Of a DNA stretch of 64,000 bases, positions 18,566 to 27,807 are shown piece by piece; the stretch's first letter is position 1, and every line of letters begins with the position of its first letter. The notes beneath the pieces are model-generated. The model was not told the DNA's origin. It saw only the letters and a list, made by a program, of their open reading frames with translations, and made no database searches. Origin of the DNA: Vagococcus_D sp963518325 (GTDB taxonomy: Bacteria; Bacillota; Bacilli; Lactobacillales; Vagococcaceae); NCBI RefSeq assembly GCF_963518325.1, contig NZ_CAUQJB010000008.1:85108-149107 (forward strand), in the 5' to 3' direction. Position numbers and translations under genes: made by a program.

Positions 18566-21128
18566 GCCAAAGGATCTTTTTAATGACATTGATCGTTTGC
18601 TAAGAGTCATCTATCGGGAGCTCTGCTTCGACTACTTTCAATCCCATCATTTTATTCCTGATGACCCTTATTGGATAGAATTATTTGATCTATCCAACAC
18701 TCAGTTTCGTAGTCGAATTATTGGTAAATACATTCAGATTTATCCTGGTAATTACCACACGGATGACTTAGAGAATTTAATCACCTCTCTTGAGGGGCTT
18801 CTTAGTCAACGATATAGTCATTCAAATTCTCTTTACTTAATTTTTTTAACTGCTCACCATTTATTCAAAGTAGATAGAGATAATTTGTACGTTGAATTTA
18901 ATGACCTAATTGAATGGGATGGTTTTAGAAATAAATTAGACCCAAAGCTTTTTGTCTCAGCCTATAATGTAGGGTGTTCTAAAATATCTCACCCTACTTC
19001 TATAACTAGTATTGTGGGGCACGATAACAAACAACTGTATGATATTTTACGCCGTCATTCTATTTCAGAAAATCACATGCATTTAAAAGCATCAGGTTAT
19101 ACAGATGAAATCAATTGGTACTCTTTTTTACAATTAAGTTTCAACGACACGACTCGTTTCGCTGATTTCATTTCTAGGGATGAAGTTTTTAAAGAAATTG
19201 AAAAGACAAAACAGAATCAAGAGAATCTGATCCAATTTATTATCAAAGTAAGATTACTACGGATTATTCTTATGTTATACGTCCTTGATGACGATGGGGC
19301 TTCAGTAGATAATAATGAATTGAAGTCAACCATCACACAGTCCTTTAGCTTGTTACTACGCTCTCATGATGTTTTAAACACATTGGATAGTTTAGGGATC
19401 TTGAAAGACACCATAGCTTTGGAAATGGCACAGACCAGCTATTGGAAAGGACAGTTCAAGGGACTAGACTTAACCAAATACGCTGCCTTTGAAACTAACT
19501 TTTATCAACAGGTTATGACTTATATTTACGAGAAAAATGCTCACTCTGATTTCATTACCATTGTTTTTAACCTTTATATTGCAGGCATCACTCAATTAAA
19601 ATTTCAGTTTTTACAAGATAATCTAGGAATGGGATTTACTAAATTCAAAGAGAAAGAAGAACTTAAATCCATCTTTATTAAAGATAAATCCGATGAAAAA
19701 AAAGCAGTCATTAGCAGTGTTTTTCATAAATATTATCGCGAAAAATACATTAATAACATTGAAATTCGAGTAACACCTGAACAGACACCGAACGATTACA
19801 TCGAATTTATTCAGGATATTAATAACATCAATCATAAAGAGTACCATAAAGCGAAGCGAGAACTAAAAAAGCTAGGGCATTCTATCAACAAAATTAATTA
19901 CGGTGTGATTATCCATTTTATTAAACCACTAAAGTCTGGTATTCATTCCATGGTTGAAGATCAGGCAATCAAGCGAAAGAAATTAGAAAAAGATGCGACA
20001 GTTTTGCTTAACACTTTAGATGTCATCAAAAAATACAGCGATAAGCCTAATAATAAGGGATATCTAAGTGATCAGGTAGCTCATAAAATTGTCGGCATCG
20101 ATACCGCTAATTACGAGAAAGATAACCGCCCGGAACTCTTTGGAACCATCTATCGAAAAATGCGTGATGGAAGCCCCGAAGGCTATGTTCTAAAGGCGAC
20201 TTATCACGTAGGTGAAGAATTCCCCACCCTTTCAAACGGATTGCGTGCAATCGACGAAGTCCTGACATTTCTAGATTATCGGGCAAATGATCGCCTTGGT
20301 CATGCCCTTGCTCTAGGAAGTCATGTTGAAAACTATTATCACACTAAACGGCAAAATATTTTTTGTTCTATTGGCGATTACTTAGATGATCTTGTTTGGA
20401 TGTATTCTATCCTTGTTGAATCTGATCAAAGTAACGCTCTCCTACTTTTTTTGCGAGATGAATTCGAAGCGAACAAGCTTGAATTATTTAATCCCATCAT
20501 GCCACAAAATGAAATACCTGATTTTGAGACCTATCTTCATGCCTATTTTTTACGAGGAGACTCTCCAGAACTGCATTATGAACTAATGGATCAATCAGCT
20601 GAAAGTTATGAGGGATTTTGCCAGAGATACACTTATCGACTTAATTCAAGATTTATTAACCACAGGCGTGCCTTTTTAGATAAAGGCGCACGAGACCTTT
20701 TCTTGCGATATTCATTTGATAAAGATTATCGTGAGAACGCTGAACGCCCATTTCACACAGAAACAAGCGAGCGATTCATTTGCTGTGTTAAACGTGTCCA
20801 ACGTTTGTTACAAGAAAAAATACTACGAATGACAGTATATATTGAAGCGAATCCCTCTTCAAATAAGAAAATTTCCTACGTCCAAAAATACTCAGAACTA
20901 CCGGCCATGAATTTAAGTGGCCCCCTATTCGGAGAAAAAGATTCCTTGGAGCTTCCAATTTCGATTAATACTGATGACAGTACCATTTTTTCTACTAACC
21001 TAGTTAACGAGTACTCCATGCTAGCTGCTTCTCTTATACGCGAGGGCTATCAACCAGATGATGTCTATCATTACATTGAGAAACTCGCCATTGCCTCAAA
21101 TATTCACTCCTTTGTTCAGCGGTATTGA
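18558..21128 (+). CDS. rdrB: RADAR adenosine deaminase RdrB
   Basis: This 856-residue protein carries all parts of the adenosine deaminase metal site, spread by large insertions as in RdrB. The HxH pair is in ENHMHLKASG (His173 and His175). HVGEEF near 550 holds the third zinc His and the catalytic Glu. RLGHALALG near 580 holds the base-proton His, and SINTDDSTIF near 805 the metal-binding Asp. RdrB converts adenosine or ATP to inosine forms during phage infection. The ATG at 18558 lies inside the end of rdrA (8-nt overlap) and is preferred over the in-frame GTG at 18546, though both are possible. A strong terminator follows, so rdrA-rdrB is a two-gene operon with no third accessory gene. Confidence 0.9.
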   Translation: MTRPKDLFNDIDRLLRVIYRELCFDYFQSHHFIPDDPYWIELFDLSNTQFRSRIIGKYIQIYPGNYHTDDLENLITSLEGLLSQRYSHSNSLYLIFLTAHHLFKVDRDNLYVEFNDLIEWDGFRNKLDPKLFVSAYNVGCSKISHPTSITSIVGHDNKQLYDILRRHSISENHMHLKASGYTDEINWYSFLQLSFNDTTRFADFISRDEVFKEIEKTKQNQENLIQFIIKVRLLRIILMLYVLDDDGASVDNNELKSTITQSFSLLLRSHDVLNTLDSLGILKDTIALEMAQTSYWKGQFKGLDLTKYAAFETNFYQQVMTYIYEKNAHSDFITIVFNLYIAGITQLKFQFLQDNLGMGFTKFKEKEELKSIFIKDKSDEKKAVISSVFHKYYREKYINNIEIRVTPEQTPNDYIEFIQDINNINHKEYHKAKRELKKLGHSINKINYGVIIHFIKPLKSGIHSMVEDQAIKRKKLEKDATVLLNTLDVIKKYSDKPNNKGYLSDQVAHKIVGIDTANYEKDNRPELFGTIYRKMRDGSPEGYVLKATYHVGEEFPTLSNGLRAIDEVLTFLDYRANDRLGHALALGSHVENYYHTKRQNIFCSIGDYLDDLVWMYSILVESDQSNALLLFLRDEFEANKLELFNPIMPQNEIPDFETYLHAYFLRGDSPELHYELMDQSAESYEGFCQRYTYRLNSRFINHRRAFLDKGARDLFLRYSFDKDYRENAERPFHTETSERFICCVKRVQRLLQEKILRMTVYIEANPSSNKKISYVQKYSELPAMNLSGPLFGEKDSLELPISINTDDSTIFSTNLVNEYSMLAASLIREGYQPDDVYHYIEKLAIASNIHSFVQRY

Positions 21129-21157
21129 TATCTACCCGTACTTGAGATGACATGAAT

Positions 21158-21201
21158 AAGCTCACATTAATTTTTCAAAATAATGTGAGCTTTTTATTTT
21201 T
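21158..21201 (+). terminator. Rho-independent terminator of rdrA-rdrB
   Basis: AAGCTCACATTA pairs with TAATGTGAGCTT around a loop of about ten bases and is followed by a T-rich tract. It lies 30 nt after the rdrB stop. Confidence 0.9.
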
Positions 21202-21223
21202 ATGTTAACTATTAACGTCACTT

Positions 21224-21534
21224 TCACAATTGTTGAGCAATCTTCTGAATTTTCAAGGCAAGATCATCCTCTACTCTATATTTTTCCACTACAAGTTTTT
21301 CAAAAGTCTAATGTTTGAAAATCGAGTTGTCTTTAAAAAAGCTTTCTTCACAATACACTTGCAATCTATCTACCTCTAAAATGACATACTTTTCTACTAA
21401 GTGGGCATAATCTAAATACAAGCCACTAGCAATCATAAAACTAACATCTAAAACCTTATTTCTAACAATTCGTACAAGAACATAGCTGAATTTATTAGAG
21501 TAATTAAAAGGTTTTAGTATTTTCTCCAGGACTG
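21224..21534 (-). pseudogene. Degraded gene fragment of unknown function
   Basis: On the minus strand one frame reads as plausible protein from about 21534 to a TGA at 21224-21226. It is broken by a single TAG after FKDNSIFKH and has no start or ribosome binding site. Visible pieces are NYSNKFSYVLVRIVRNKVLD and VEKYVILEVDRLQVYCEE. The upstream part appears lost. I do not recognise the family. Confidence 0.5.
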
Positions 21535-21539
21535 TTTCA

Positions 21540-22165
21540 CAGATAGAAAATACTCAGAAATCTGAATACAATTAATTTAATTGTATTCTATTTCTTCATC
21601 AAGATAGCTCTAAAATGAACATACCACAGTATCTGCAAACCAACCAAATTTCGACCGAGTGATAATTTTATAATCGTTGATTTATCGTCGATAAAAATCA
21701 GCGTAATCATCTCCAACAATTTTAACTTTGCCGATGTCACTTGTTGAAATTCCATAATAAGAACCTCCAAGCATTCCCTCACTTGACGTAGTTTGGTATG
21801 TTACTAATCCAAATATATGTTCATAACAAGGATTTAGTTGAAACTTTCTATTACTATTTAGGACACGTCCTTTTCTTCTTATGGTATAATTCTGCCAAAA
21901 CCTGCCATGATTCTATCCTAACCTCAATATCCAAATTCCTAAACTCAGAAGATTCAATTTCCCTTTTAATGCCTCCCCAGAGTTACTTCACGATAATTAT
22001 TCTCAGCACTTCAGTCGAAATTTTCACAAAGTCCTTATTCTTCAATCTAACAGGACACTCTCTAGTTAGTATTTGACGACTTCCTTGACAAAAAATCAGA
22101 AATGGAATACTCCTTCAAATTTTTAGGAGCAATCTCTAATGAACTTAAAGTATATTTTTATACAC
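21540..22165. other. Intergenic stretch with decayed coding scraps
   Basis: No frame can be supported. On the minus strand near 21690-21770 the frame starting LGGSYYGISTSDIGKVKIV looks protein-like and follows a GGAGG, but it stops after about 30 codons. It is best seen as the remains of a gene. Confidence 0.4.
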
Positions 22166-23323
22166 CTAATCTTTCTCGCAAGTGAATATAATAATTTCTT
22201 CATGCAAAATACTCAAGTCCCCATCATTTTTAACTTTTTCGCACACTATTCCATTCGCTTTTAATAAGTATTGTGGCTCTGATTTACAGTTTCTATATTC
22301 TACTTTGACTTGGCTTTTCCTAAATATTTCCCAAACTTTATAGAGTATAAACGGTAAATGAATAAAGTTGCTCAAATATTTACTTTCTTCTTCAGTTTCA
22401 TTAATATGTACAATAATCATCTCCTTTGATTCATCATATGAATCAAATCTCAAACTCATCAGCGACAAAGTAATTTCAAAGTCTGCTATTAATAACTCTG
22501 GCTTAATTGCCGGTATTGATTCTTTTATCTTCATCATTTCAATTTTAGAAAGTTCTGTTACTTCACCTGTAAAATCTGCAATAAATAACGCTCTCGCTAA
22601 TTGCAACAAATTTGCACTTCTAGTTATTTCGGCATAGTAAATTAGTATTTCATCTGTTGACAATTCATGAGAATTTTTATTCCCTCTAATTTCAAATATT
22701 AATTCTGCCTTCAAACCATCTATTATATAATTTTTATATTGAGCCAAATTTCGCCAATTACTAATTTTATACTGAACAGGTAATCCAGTTTGAAATAGAT
22801 GACTCATACTTGGCTTACATTTTATTAATAAATAATCGTTCATTACCCCTAATTTCATTTTCTTCAATATGCTAATTTCTACTTTATACCCATTCTCCAA
22901 ATAATATATTATCTGATATAGTTCTCTAAAATGATACTTTATCATTCCTTCTGCCATGTCCCCAATAAGGTTTAATGCAGTTTCAAAAGTATCATAAGGA
23001 TCACTATTATCATATAGTTTACTAATTTGATCATGCTTTTTTTGCCATAAGTTATTATCGTTCGCGATGTCTTTATCTTGTCCAATAATGAATGTTAGTA
23101 TGTCGGGACCATAAGCATTAAGTCCTTGTCTGTATACCTTTACTACTTCTAACAAGTCCTTTTTAAAATGGATATCTCCAACCTTCTCATAGTTACTAAT
23201 AAAGGAAGCTACTCTTATAGATAAAGGATCTGTAGATGCTTTATCTAATTTATCTTCATTTGTAAATAAGCCTTTTAAAATCTTTTTTGTATTAATTGTA
23301 ATGTTATTATCTCTTACGCTCAT
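22166..23323 (-). CDS. Hypothetical protein with a possible HEPN-type RxxxxxH motif
   Basis: I do not recognise this 385-residue soluble, mostly helical protein. There is no signal peptide or membrane segment. Near residue 220 it has EIRGNKNSHE, an R-x5-H arrangement that looks like the catalytic motif of HEPN RNases (R-x4-6-H with a following acidic helix). HEPN proteins are common in defence islands as RNA-cutting effectors. The ATG at 23323 (MSVRDNN) has AGGAG seven bases upstream and is preferred over the ATG five codons earlier. It stands alone between RADAR and a lipoprotein gene. The HEPN call is tentative. Confidence 0.5.
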   Translation of the reverse strand: MSVRDNNITINTKKILKGLFTNEDKLDKASTDPLSIRVASFISNYEKVGDIHFKKDLLEVVKVYRQGLNAYGPDILTFIIGQDKDIANDNNLWQKKHDQISKLYDNSDPYDTFETALNLIGDMAEGMIKYHFRELYQIIYYLENGYKVEISILKKMKLGVMNDYLLIKCKPSMSHLFQTGLPVQYKISNWRNLAQYKNYIIDGLKAELIFEIRGNKNSHELSTDEILIYYAEITRSANLLQLARALFIADFTGEVTELSKIEMMKIKESIPAIKPELLIADFEITLSLMSLRFDSYDESKEMIIVHINETEEESKYLSNFIHLPFILYKVWEIFRKSQVKVEYRNCKSEPQYLLKANGIVCEKVKNDGDLSILHEEIIIFTCEKD

Positions 23324-23423
23324 TATATGGCTCCTCATCTTTTCATTTTCAGCATAAAAGTGGCTAAATTAAAGAAATGCTAAACAAATTAGTTTTCAAA
23401 TACATTATTAAAACCAAGTTCCA

Positions 23424-24035
23424 TTAATGCGGTACTGGCAATTTCTTGCTATTTACAAACTCTTCCAGTTCATCTACAAATTTTTGATAGCCTTCTGGCT
23501 GAATTTCTTCTTTAGATGTCCCTTTACCACTCTTATAAAAAGCAGTGCCATCATTATATTGAATGCACAGTTGCCAATTATAACCCTCTCCCCCCATCTC
23601 ATCTAACACTTGCTTGTCTCCGTAAGAATAGTCAGTTAACCAATCGGTAACATTATTTTTTATAAAAATATCTTCTACAACCTGTATGTCTTTTTCCGTC
23701 AACGCTTCATCCAATTCGGCAACTCCAATAGTTGAATCACCTGGGTTTAGAAAGAGTCCTTTGTTTGCTAAATCTACAGCAATTAGTCTCTCCCATGCTA
23801 AATTGTTTATTTCATAAAAATAAAATTTAGCTATTTCTTCCACACCCTGTTCCTTACTAGTAATACTCTGCTTATTTCTTCTTAATTTTTCAAAATCCGA
23901 TACAGGCGGAACCTGATTTGCATTAATCATAGACGAACTTTCCATTGTCTTTTCCTCTTTACTAGTCTTTACATTATTGTTAGAACAAGCCGATAATAAA
24001 GTTAATACAGTCAGAAAATAGATACAAATTTTCAT
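23424..24035 (-). CDS. Small putative lipoprotein
   Basis: The 203-residue protein begins with a short lipoprotein signal peptide: positive start, hydrophobic stretch and the lipobox LSAC with the modified Cys at position 17. Then comes a low-complexity Ser/Lys linker and a soluble domain of about 150 residues without known motifs. Its ATG overlaps the TGA of an upstream fragment by four bases (ATGA), which suggests the two once formed a transcriptional unit. Proteins of this kind often accompany secreted toxin genes, but the function here is unknown. Confidence 0.7.
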   Translation of the reverse strand: MKICIYFLTVLTLLSACSNNNVKTSKEEKTMESSSMINANQVPPVSDFEKLRRNKQSITSKEQGVEEIAKFYFYEINNLAWERLIAVDLANKGLFLNPGDSTIGVAELDEALTEKDIQVVEDIFIKNNVTDWLTDYSYGDKQVLDEMGGEGYNWQLCIQYNDGTAFYKSGKGTSKEEIQPEGYQKFVDELEEFVNSKKLPVPH

Positions 24036-24205
24036 TTGTCCTTACCTCCCATTTCCTTAATTGCTTCCTTCATACTTTCATTAGATTTAGGCAAATATTT
24101 TTCTATACTTTTAAGTCTCTCAGAATGCTCGGGTTCTGGAACCATTTCTCGTCCAAAAAATCCCGCAAATCCTTCGATGTTTTTCTTGTATAATGACCCG
24201 TTCAT
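24032..24205 (-). pseudogene. C-terminal remnant of a gene formerly upstream of the lipoprotein
   Basis: A 57-codon frame runs from 24205 to a TGA at 24032-24034, ending with the residues MKEAIKEMGGKDK. It lacks a ribosome binding site, and on its upstream side it meets sequence in another frame that resembles a transposase. It is best read as the tail of a truncated gene, perhaps a secreted toxin, cut by an IS30-type insertion. Confidence 0.45.
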
Positions 24206-24300
24206 CACGAGAAAGGTGTTTGTCTTTGCGTGTTTCTGTGTTAAACTGATTTTGCGTTATAGCGATTTCACCCTTTATTGTTTGGCTTCAGAACCTCAAT
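24190..24300 (-). mobile_element. Remnant of an IS30-family transposase N-terminus
   Basis: On the minus strand a frame reads TRKDKHLSRDERVIIQEKHR, which resembles the conserved N-terminal KHLS-x-ERVIIQ segment of IS30-family transposases. Only this piece is visible and the frame closes soon after. No terminal repeats were found. Confidence 0.45.
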
Positions 24301-24655
24301 AATACCTGAAATTTGTCTATGACGTTATTTTTTATCTCAAGTGGCTAACTTGATTATAAAATGTGCCGTTGAAAAATAAATAAATTGTTTTTAAGAAGAA
24401 GGCCTTTTTTTGGTTTATTTATTATTATTTAATATTTAAATTACAGAAAAAAGCTACTCTATTTGAAGACAGCATTCCAAATTGTCCACCTCTGCGAAAG
24501 AACCATTTCTTCGCACGACTGGTAAAAAGCCTTCGCCATACTCACATAAAGCTTCAGGTGGTCTCCCGCCCATTTAATATGTCTAAATGCTTACAAGTCA
24601 ACATAGACAAAGAAATAGAAAAATCTGTGTCAACTTTCCTTGACTAACTCAAACG
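24301..24655. other. Intergenic stretch, one minus-strand scrap
   Basis: This stretch is AT-rich without a supported gene. On the minus strand at about 24455-24575 a 40-codon frame (GRPPEALCEYGEGFLPVVRR start) reads as protein but has no ribosome binding site. It is probably the tail of a lost gene. Confidence 0.4.
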
Positions 24656-24692
24656 AAAAAAGTCATATGTTTGCTGGCATATGACTTTTAAC
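24656..24692 (-). terminator. Terminator of hicA-hicB
   Basis: AAAAGTCATATG and CATATGACTTTT form a perfect stem around eight bases. On the minus strand it is followed by T residues, directly after the hicB stop. Confidence 0.85.
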
Positions 24693-24704
24693 CACTATAG
24701 AAGA

Positions 24705-25127
24705 TTAATTAACTAGTAAATTTCGTAAAGAATCAGTTAGTAATTCTGAAAAATTAACTTTATGCTCCTTGCCTAACACATCTAAATAATTAGGTATCGT
24801 CACATTTTTCCTAACAGACTTATTATCATTAGCATACTTAAAATTTCTAAAATTGACATCTACTGTAGTGACTATGTCATTCTCACTTTTTTTAAGTGAG
24901 CCAATGTTTCTATAATCCACCTCTTGCTCTGGAAATACACTTCCTTTTCTATCCAACTCGACTAGATGATTACCGATATAGTCTCTTGCCATTTCTATTG
25001 ACTCTTCAAACGTTTCAGCTTGGGTAAAACCATTAAATGCTGGTATCTCAATGACGAAATCAAAACCTGACGAGTCATTTTTAGTTTCAGAAATGACTAT
25101 GGGATACAAATATATTTCTTTTTTCAT
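24705..25127 (-). CDS. hicB: HicB-family antitoxin
   Basis: The 140-residue protein has the HicB layout. Residues 5-50 form the degenerate RNase H-like fold with the family signature (IEIPAFNGFTQAETFEESIEMARDYIG-type pattern of a Gly-Phe followed by an acidic helix). The C-terminal 30 residues hold a ribbon-helix-helix-like DNA-binding part (VTIPNYLDVLG). It should bind and neutralise HicA and repress the operon. It follows an intact hicA on the same strand, 91 bp downstream. The gap is longer than usual, but no other gene fits in it. Confidence 0.85.
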   Translation of the reverse strand: MKKEIYLYPIVISETKNDSSGFDFVIEIPAFNGFTQAETFEESIEMARDYIGNHLVELDRKGSVFPEQEVDYRNIGSLKKSENDIVTTVDVNFRNFKYANDNKSVRKNVTIPNYLDVLGKEHKVNFSELLTDSLRNLLVN

Positions 25128-25218
25128 AGCTTACACACCTCCCCTTTTCAAAATATAGTTAATTTGTGGATAATATGAATCGCAAGACCGATTAATTCTA
25201 GCTGACTAACAGCGGGGG

Positions 25219-25389
25219 TTATAACCCCCACTTTTTAATCAGGGATTGTGCTAGTCGTTCGTTTATCTCTCGATGACGTGGTATCTGTTCTGTAGCGTTT
25301 CCGTTACTCCAAATATCATGCTTACCGCCCGAACGAAGAATGCTCCAACCCTTTTTCTTGAATTTATTTTCTAAGTCTCTCTTTTTCAT
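25219..25389 (-). CDS. hicA: HicA mRNA interferase toxin (short, intact)
   Basis: A 56-residue frame, easily missed because of its size. It starts with MKKRDLENKFKKKGW and carries the HicA active-site motif GGKHDIW with the catalytic His at 24, then a Pro-Arg-His segment (IPRHREIN) that closes the double-stranded-RNA-binding-like fold. HicA cuts mRNA when freed from HicB. Length and motif order are normal for the family and there is no frameshift. It is transcribed before hicB from a near-consensus promoter 25 bp upstream of the ATG. Confidence 0.85.
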   Translation of the reverse strand: MKKRDLENKFKKKGWSILRSGGKHDIWSNGNATEQIPRHREINERLAQSLIKKWGL

Positions 25390-25411
25390 ATTCTTCTACT
25401 ATATATGTATT

Positions 25412-25456
25412 ATTATACGCATGAAAATATGTTTTATCAAGAGTTTATGCGTGTAA
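25412..25456 (-). promoter_or_regulatory. hicAB promoter with an inverted-repeat operator
   Basis: On the minus strand TTGATA (25435-25440) and TATAAT (25412-25417) stand 17 bp apart. TACGCAT at 25416-25422 and ATGCGTG at 25447-25453 form an imperfect inverted repeat around the promoter, a likely site for autoregulation by HicB. Confidence 0.75.
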
Positions 25457-25605
25457 ATATACACCGGCCATCGATGAACTAAGGGTTTTTATTACCATTC
25501 TTCCATTCAAACTCATGTATATGTGGGTTGGCGAAAAAATAAAATTCCTACTTATATTCTTCCGATTTATCAACCTAAAAAGGAAACTTGAAAATTATTA
25601 AAGCA

Positions 25606-25635
25606 AAAAAGAGACATTATTCGTGTCTCTTTTTA
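25606..25635. terminator. Bidirectional hairpin terminator
   Basis: AAAAAGAGACA pairs with TGTCTCTTTTT around a 7-nt loop, with T-runs on both strands. It separates hicAB from the next rightward unit. Confidence 0.8.
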
Positions 25636-25777
25636 TTATTTCACTACCTTTTCAAAAAAGTAATTATTCACCTACATTTTTGAATAATAGTGCTTACTTT
25701 AAAAAAAACTAAAAATTAATGTTTTTACTTTAAAAATGTTGTATACTAACAGAGACAAATAGATTGGAGGTTTATGT

Positions 25778-26542
25778 ATGGATGAATTTAAATTGCATGA
25801 AACAATCAGTAAAGCAATAGTTGATGGTACTTTGAAAGGGTACTTACAGTATCTTGAAGAGCGTAAAAGTAAAAAAGAGTCAATGAGTGTTAGTGGTGCT
25901 TACGCTTGGACAAAAGGAAATCACATCGATGATCAAGTTTCTAAAATTGGACAAAACCACAATGTACAGTTTAAAATTGAAAAAGCTGGCTATACCTGGG
26001 AATATTTACAGTTTTCAGTTAGCGAAAATGCTGAAAATTATATGGTTATCGTAAAAAACTCTAGACGAGTGAAAAAATCATTTGATGATCAAAAAAAGAA
26101 GGCCAATGAAGATAATTATTTGGTGAATTTAGCTGATATAAATACAGACGTTTTAAAGAATAGCGAGCAAAACTTTGTTGTTCAACCAGAACAAATTCAA
26201 CTTGAATTAAATGACCCAGAAGAAGTAAGGGCTGTTATAGAAGGCAAGCAACTGAATGTCACTCAAAAATACTCGCGCTTTTATATTGTGACCTACGAAA
26301 TTGATGATGAAACTAAATTCGTTGAATCCATTCAATTAACTATGCCTAATCGTCAAACGATGAACCTAGAGCTAATTGAAGATTTAAGTTATCTTATTCA
26401 AGATAGTGAGTATGAAATTACTACTGAAGATGTAGAACCAATTATGAATGAAAAAGTGTCTGATCAGACTATTTTCTCAGGTGATTCAAACGCATTTGGT
26501 TATTCTATCCCTGAAGAAGAAAAAGAAGAATCTGGAAACTAG
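25778..26542 (+). CDS. Hypothetical protein paired with an XRE/ImmA-IrrE protease
   Basis: The 254-residue acidic protein has no signal peptide or membrane segment. I do not recognise its fold. The first 120 residues look like a compact alpha/beta domain (GYTWEYLQFSVSENAENYMV), and the C-terminus is very acidic (EEEKEESGN). It starts with an ATG after TTGGAGG and is followed 32 bp later by the protease-regulator gene, so the two form an operon. TATACT at 25741 is a good -10, and the sequence TTACTTTAAAAA occurs twice just upstream (about 25691 and 25725), a possible binding site for the XRE domain of its partner. Toxin-antitoxin-like or phage-sensing roles are possible. Confidence 0.7.
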   Translation: MDEFKLHETISKAIVDGTLKGYLQYLEERKSKKESMSVSGAYAWTKGNHIDDQVSKIGQNHNVQFKIEKAGYTWEYLQFSVSENAENYMVIVKNSRRVKKSFDDQKKKANEDNYLVNLADINTDVLKNSEQNFVVQPEQIQLELNDPEEVRAVIEGKQLNVTQKYSRFYIVTYEIDDETKFVESIQLTMPNRQTMNLELIEDLSYLIQDSEYEITTEDVEPIMNEKVSDQTIFSGDSNAFGYSIPEEEKEESGN

Positions 26543-26574
26543 TTCTCCAACAAATAAGCAAGGATGTGATTACA

Positions 26575-27759
26575 ATGTTTTTCGGAGAGAAATTACAAAG
26601 TGTCAGAGAATTAAATGGTCTCTCCAGAAAGGAACTTGCTGACAAATTAAATTTAAGCGAACAAGCAATCTGGCAGTATGAAAATCAATATACTGTACCA
26701 AAATTTGAAGTGGCTAATGAATTTAAAAAAATTTTTAATGTAAAAGCTCAATTTTTCTATACAGAACCATTTGCAACCAATATTTCTAAAGTTGAAAGTA
26801 TTGCCTACCGAGCTGAGGATCGAGAGGCTCGTAAAAAAACAAAAATGGAAACAACTTTTATTGATTTTATTAGTTATTTTTTAGATAAGTTTGAAAGTAA
26901 ACTCAATTTGCCAACTAGTCCCCTTCCATCATTAAGAGACGAATCAATTCAACTTTATAATATGTCAATGGAAACAAATGACAGGCTCTTACAGTTAGAA
27001 AAGATTGCTGAAAATGCTAGAAAAAGATTGGATGTACAATCAAATTCAGAGCTTCTTTACAAGCTTGAACTTTCAGGAATATATATTTTAGAAAAAAATA
27101 TGGGAACAAGTATTGATGCTTATAGTACTTGGACTAGTCAAGAAAAACCGTTTATTATTCTTGGTAACAAAAAAAAATCAGCAGTTCGAAGAAATTTTGA
27201 TTTAGCCCATGAATTAGGACACTTGCTACTTCATTACAAGATTGATATGGATAGCCTAACAAAAGATGAACATAAAATAATTGAAAAAGAAGCAAATGAC
27301 TTTGCCTCTTTTTTCCTTCTTCCAAAAGAGCAATTCTTAAAAGACTTTTCAACTATTTCAAAGAAATCAAATCCTGAATCATATCTGGATTTAAAAATGA
27401 AATATATGGTTTCAATTGGCGCCTTAGAGTATCGTGCTTATAAAATGGGACTATTGACGTTTGAAGAAAATCGTTACTTTTACGCGACCCTAAATCGAAA
27501 AGACTACAAAAAGAATGAACCTTTAGATGAAGATATCGCGATTATTAGACCTGGAAAAGTTCGTTCTTTGCTAGACTTAATTTTTAAAAATCACTTATTT
27601 TCATTAAATGATATTCTAAATGACTATTATATTGACCGTTCATTTTTAGAATCTCTATTTGGGATTGAACATAAATTTCTAAGCAAGTACTCTGAAGAGT
27701 CTAATAGAGAATATTTTAATAACTCAAATGTTGTTTCTTTGTTCCCTAAGGAAAACTAA
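26575..27759 (+). CDS. XRE-family HTH regulator fused to an ImmA/IrrE metallopeptidase
   Basis: The 394-residue protein starts with an XRE helix-turn-helix (LSRKELADKLNLSEQAIWQYE, about residues 18-38) and carries a zinc-protease domain with the HExxH motif HELGH at 212-216, preceded by NFDLA and followed by the downstream Glu in EKEANDFASFFLLP. Such proteins cut partner repressors or antitoxins, as ImmA does in ICEBs1 and IrrE/PprI in DNA-damage responses. I chose the ATG at 26575 because AAGGA lies ten bases upstream; the GTG at 26566 would sit almost on top of it. It forms an operon with the unknown 254-residue protein, a likely substrate or partner. Confidence 0.84.
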   Translation: MFFGEKLQSVRELNGLSRKELADKLNLSEQAIWQYENQYTVPKFEVANEFKKIFNVKAQFFYTEPFATNISKVESIAYRAEDREARKKTKMETTFIDFISYFLDKFESKLNLPTSPLPSLRDESIQLYNMSMETNDRLLQLEKIAENARKRLDVQSNSELLYKLELSGIYILEKNMGTSIDAYSTWTSQEKPFIILGNKKKSAVRRNFDLAHELGHLLLHYKIDMDSLTKDEHKIIEKEANDFASFFLLPKEQFLKDFSTISKKSNPESYLDLKMKYMVSIGALEYRAYKMGLLTFEENRYFYATLNRKDYKKNEPLDEDIAIIRPGKVRSLLDLIFKNHLFSLNDILNDYYIDRSFLESLFGIEHKFLSKYSEESNREYFNNSNVVSLFPKEN

Positions 27760-27768
27760 TTAATATTG

Positions 27769-27799
27769 AAGGACGTTCTTATTAGGACGTCTTTTTTTT
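27769..27799 (+). terminator. Terminator after the XRE/ImmA-IrrE gene
   Basis: GGACGT and ACGTCT form a short stem followed by a run of T, starting 12 nt after the stop codon. Confidence 0.7.
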
Positions 27800-27807
27800 C
27801 GATTAAA

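Noticed and set aside
25219..25230. GGGGGTTATAACCCCC as a transcription terminator
   Set aside because: It overlaps the hicA stop codon and a T-run is found only on the antisense side; termination inside the hicAB operon would cut off hicB.
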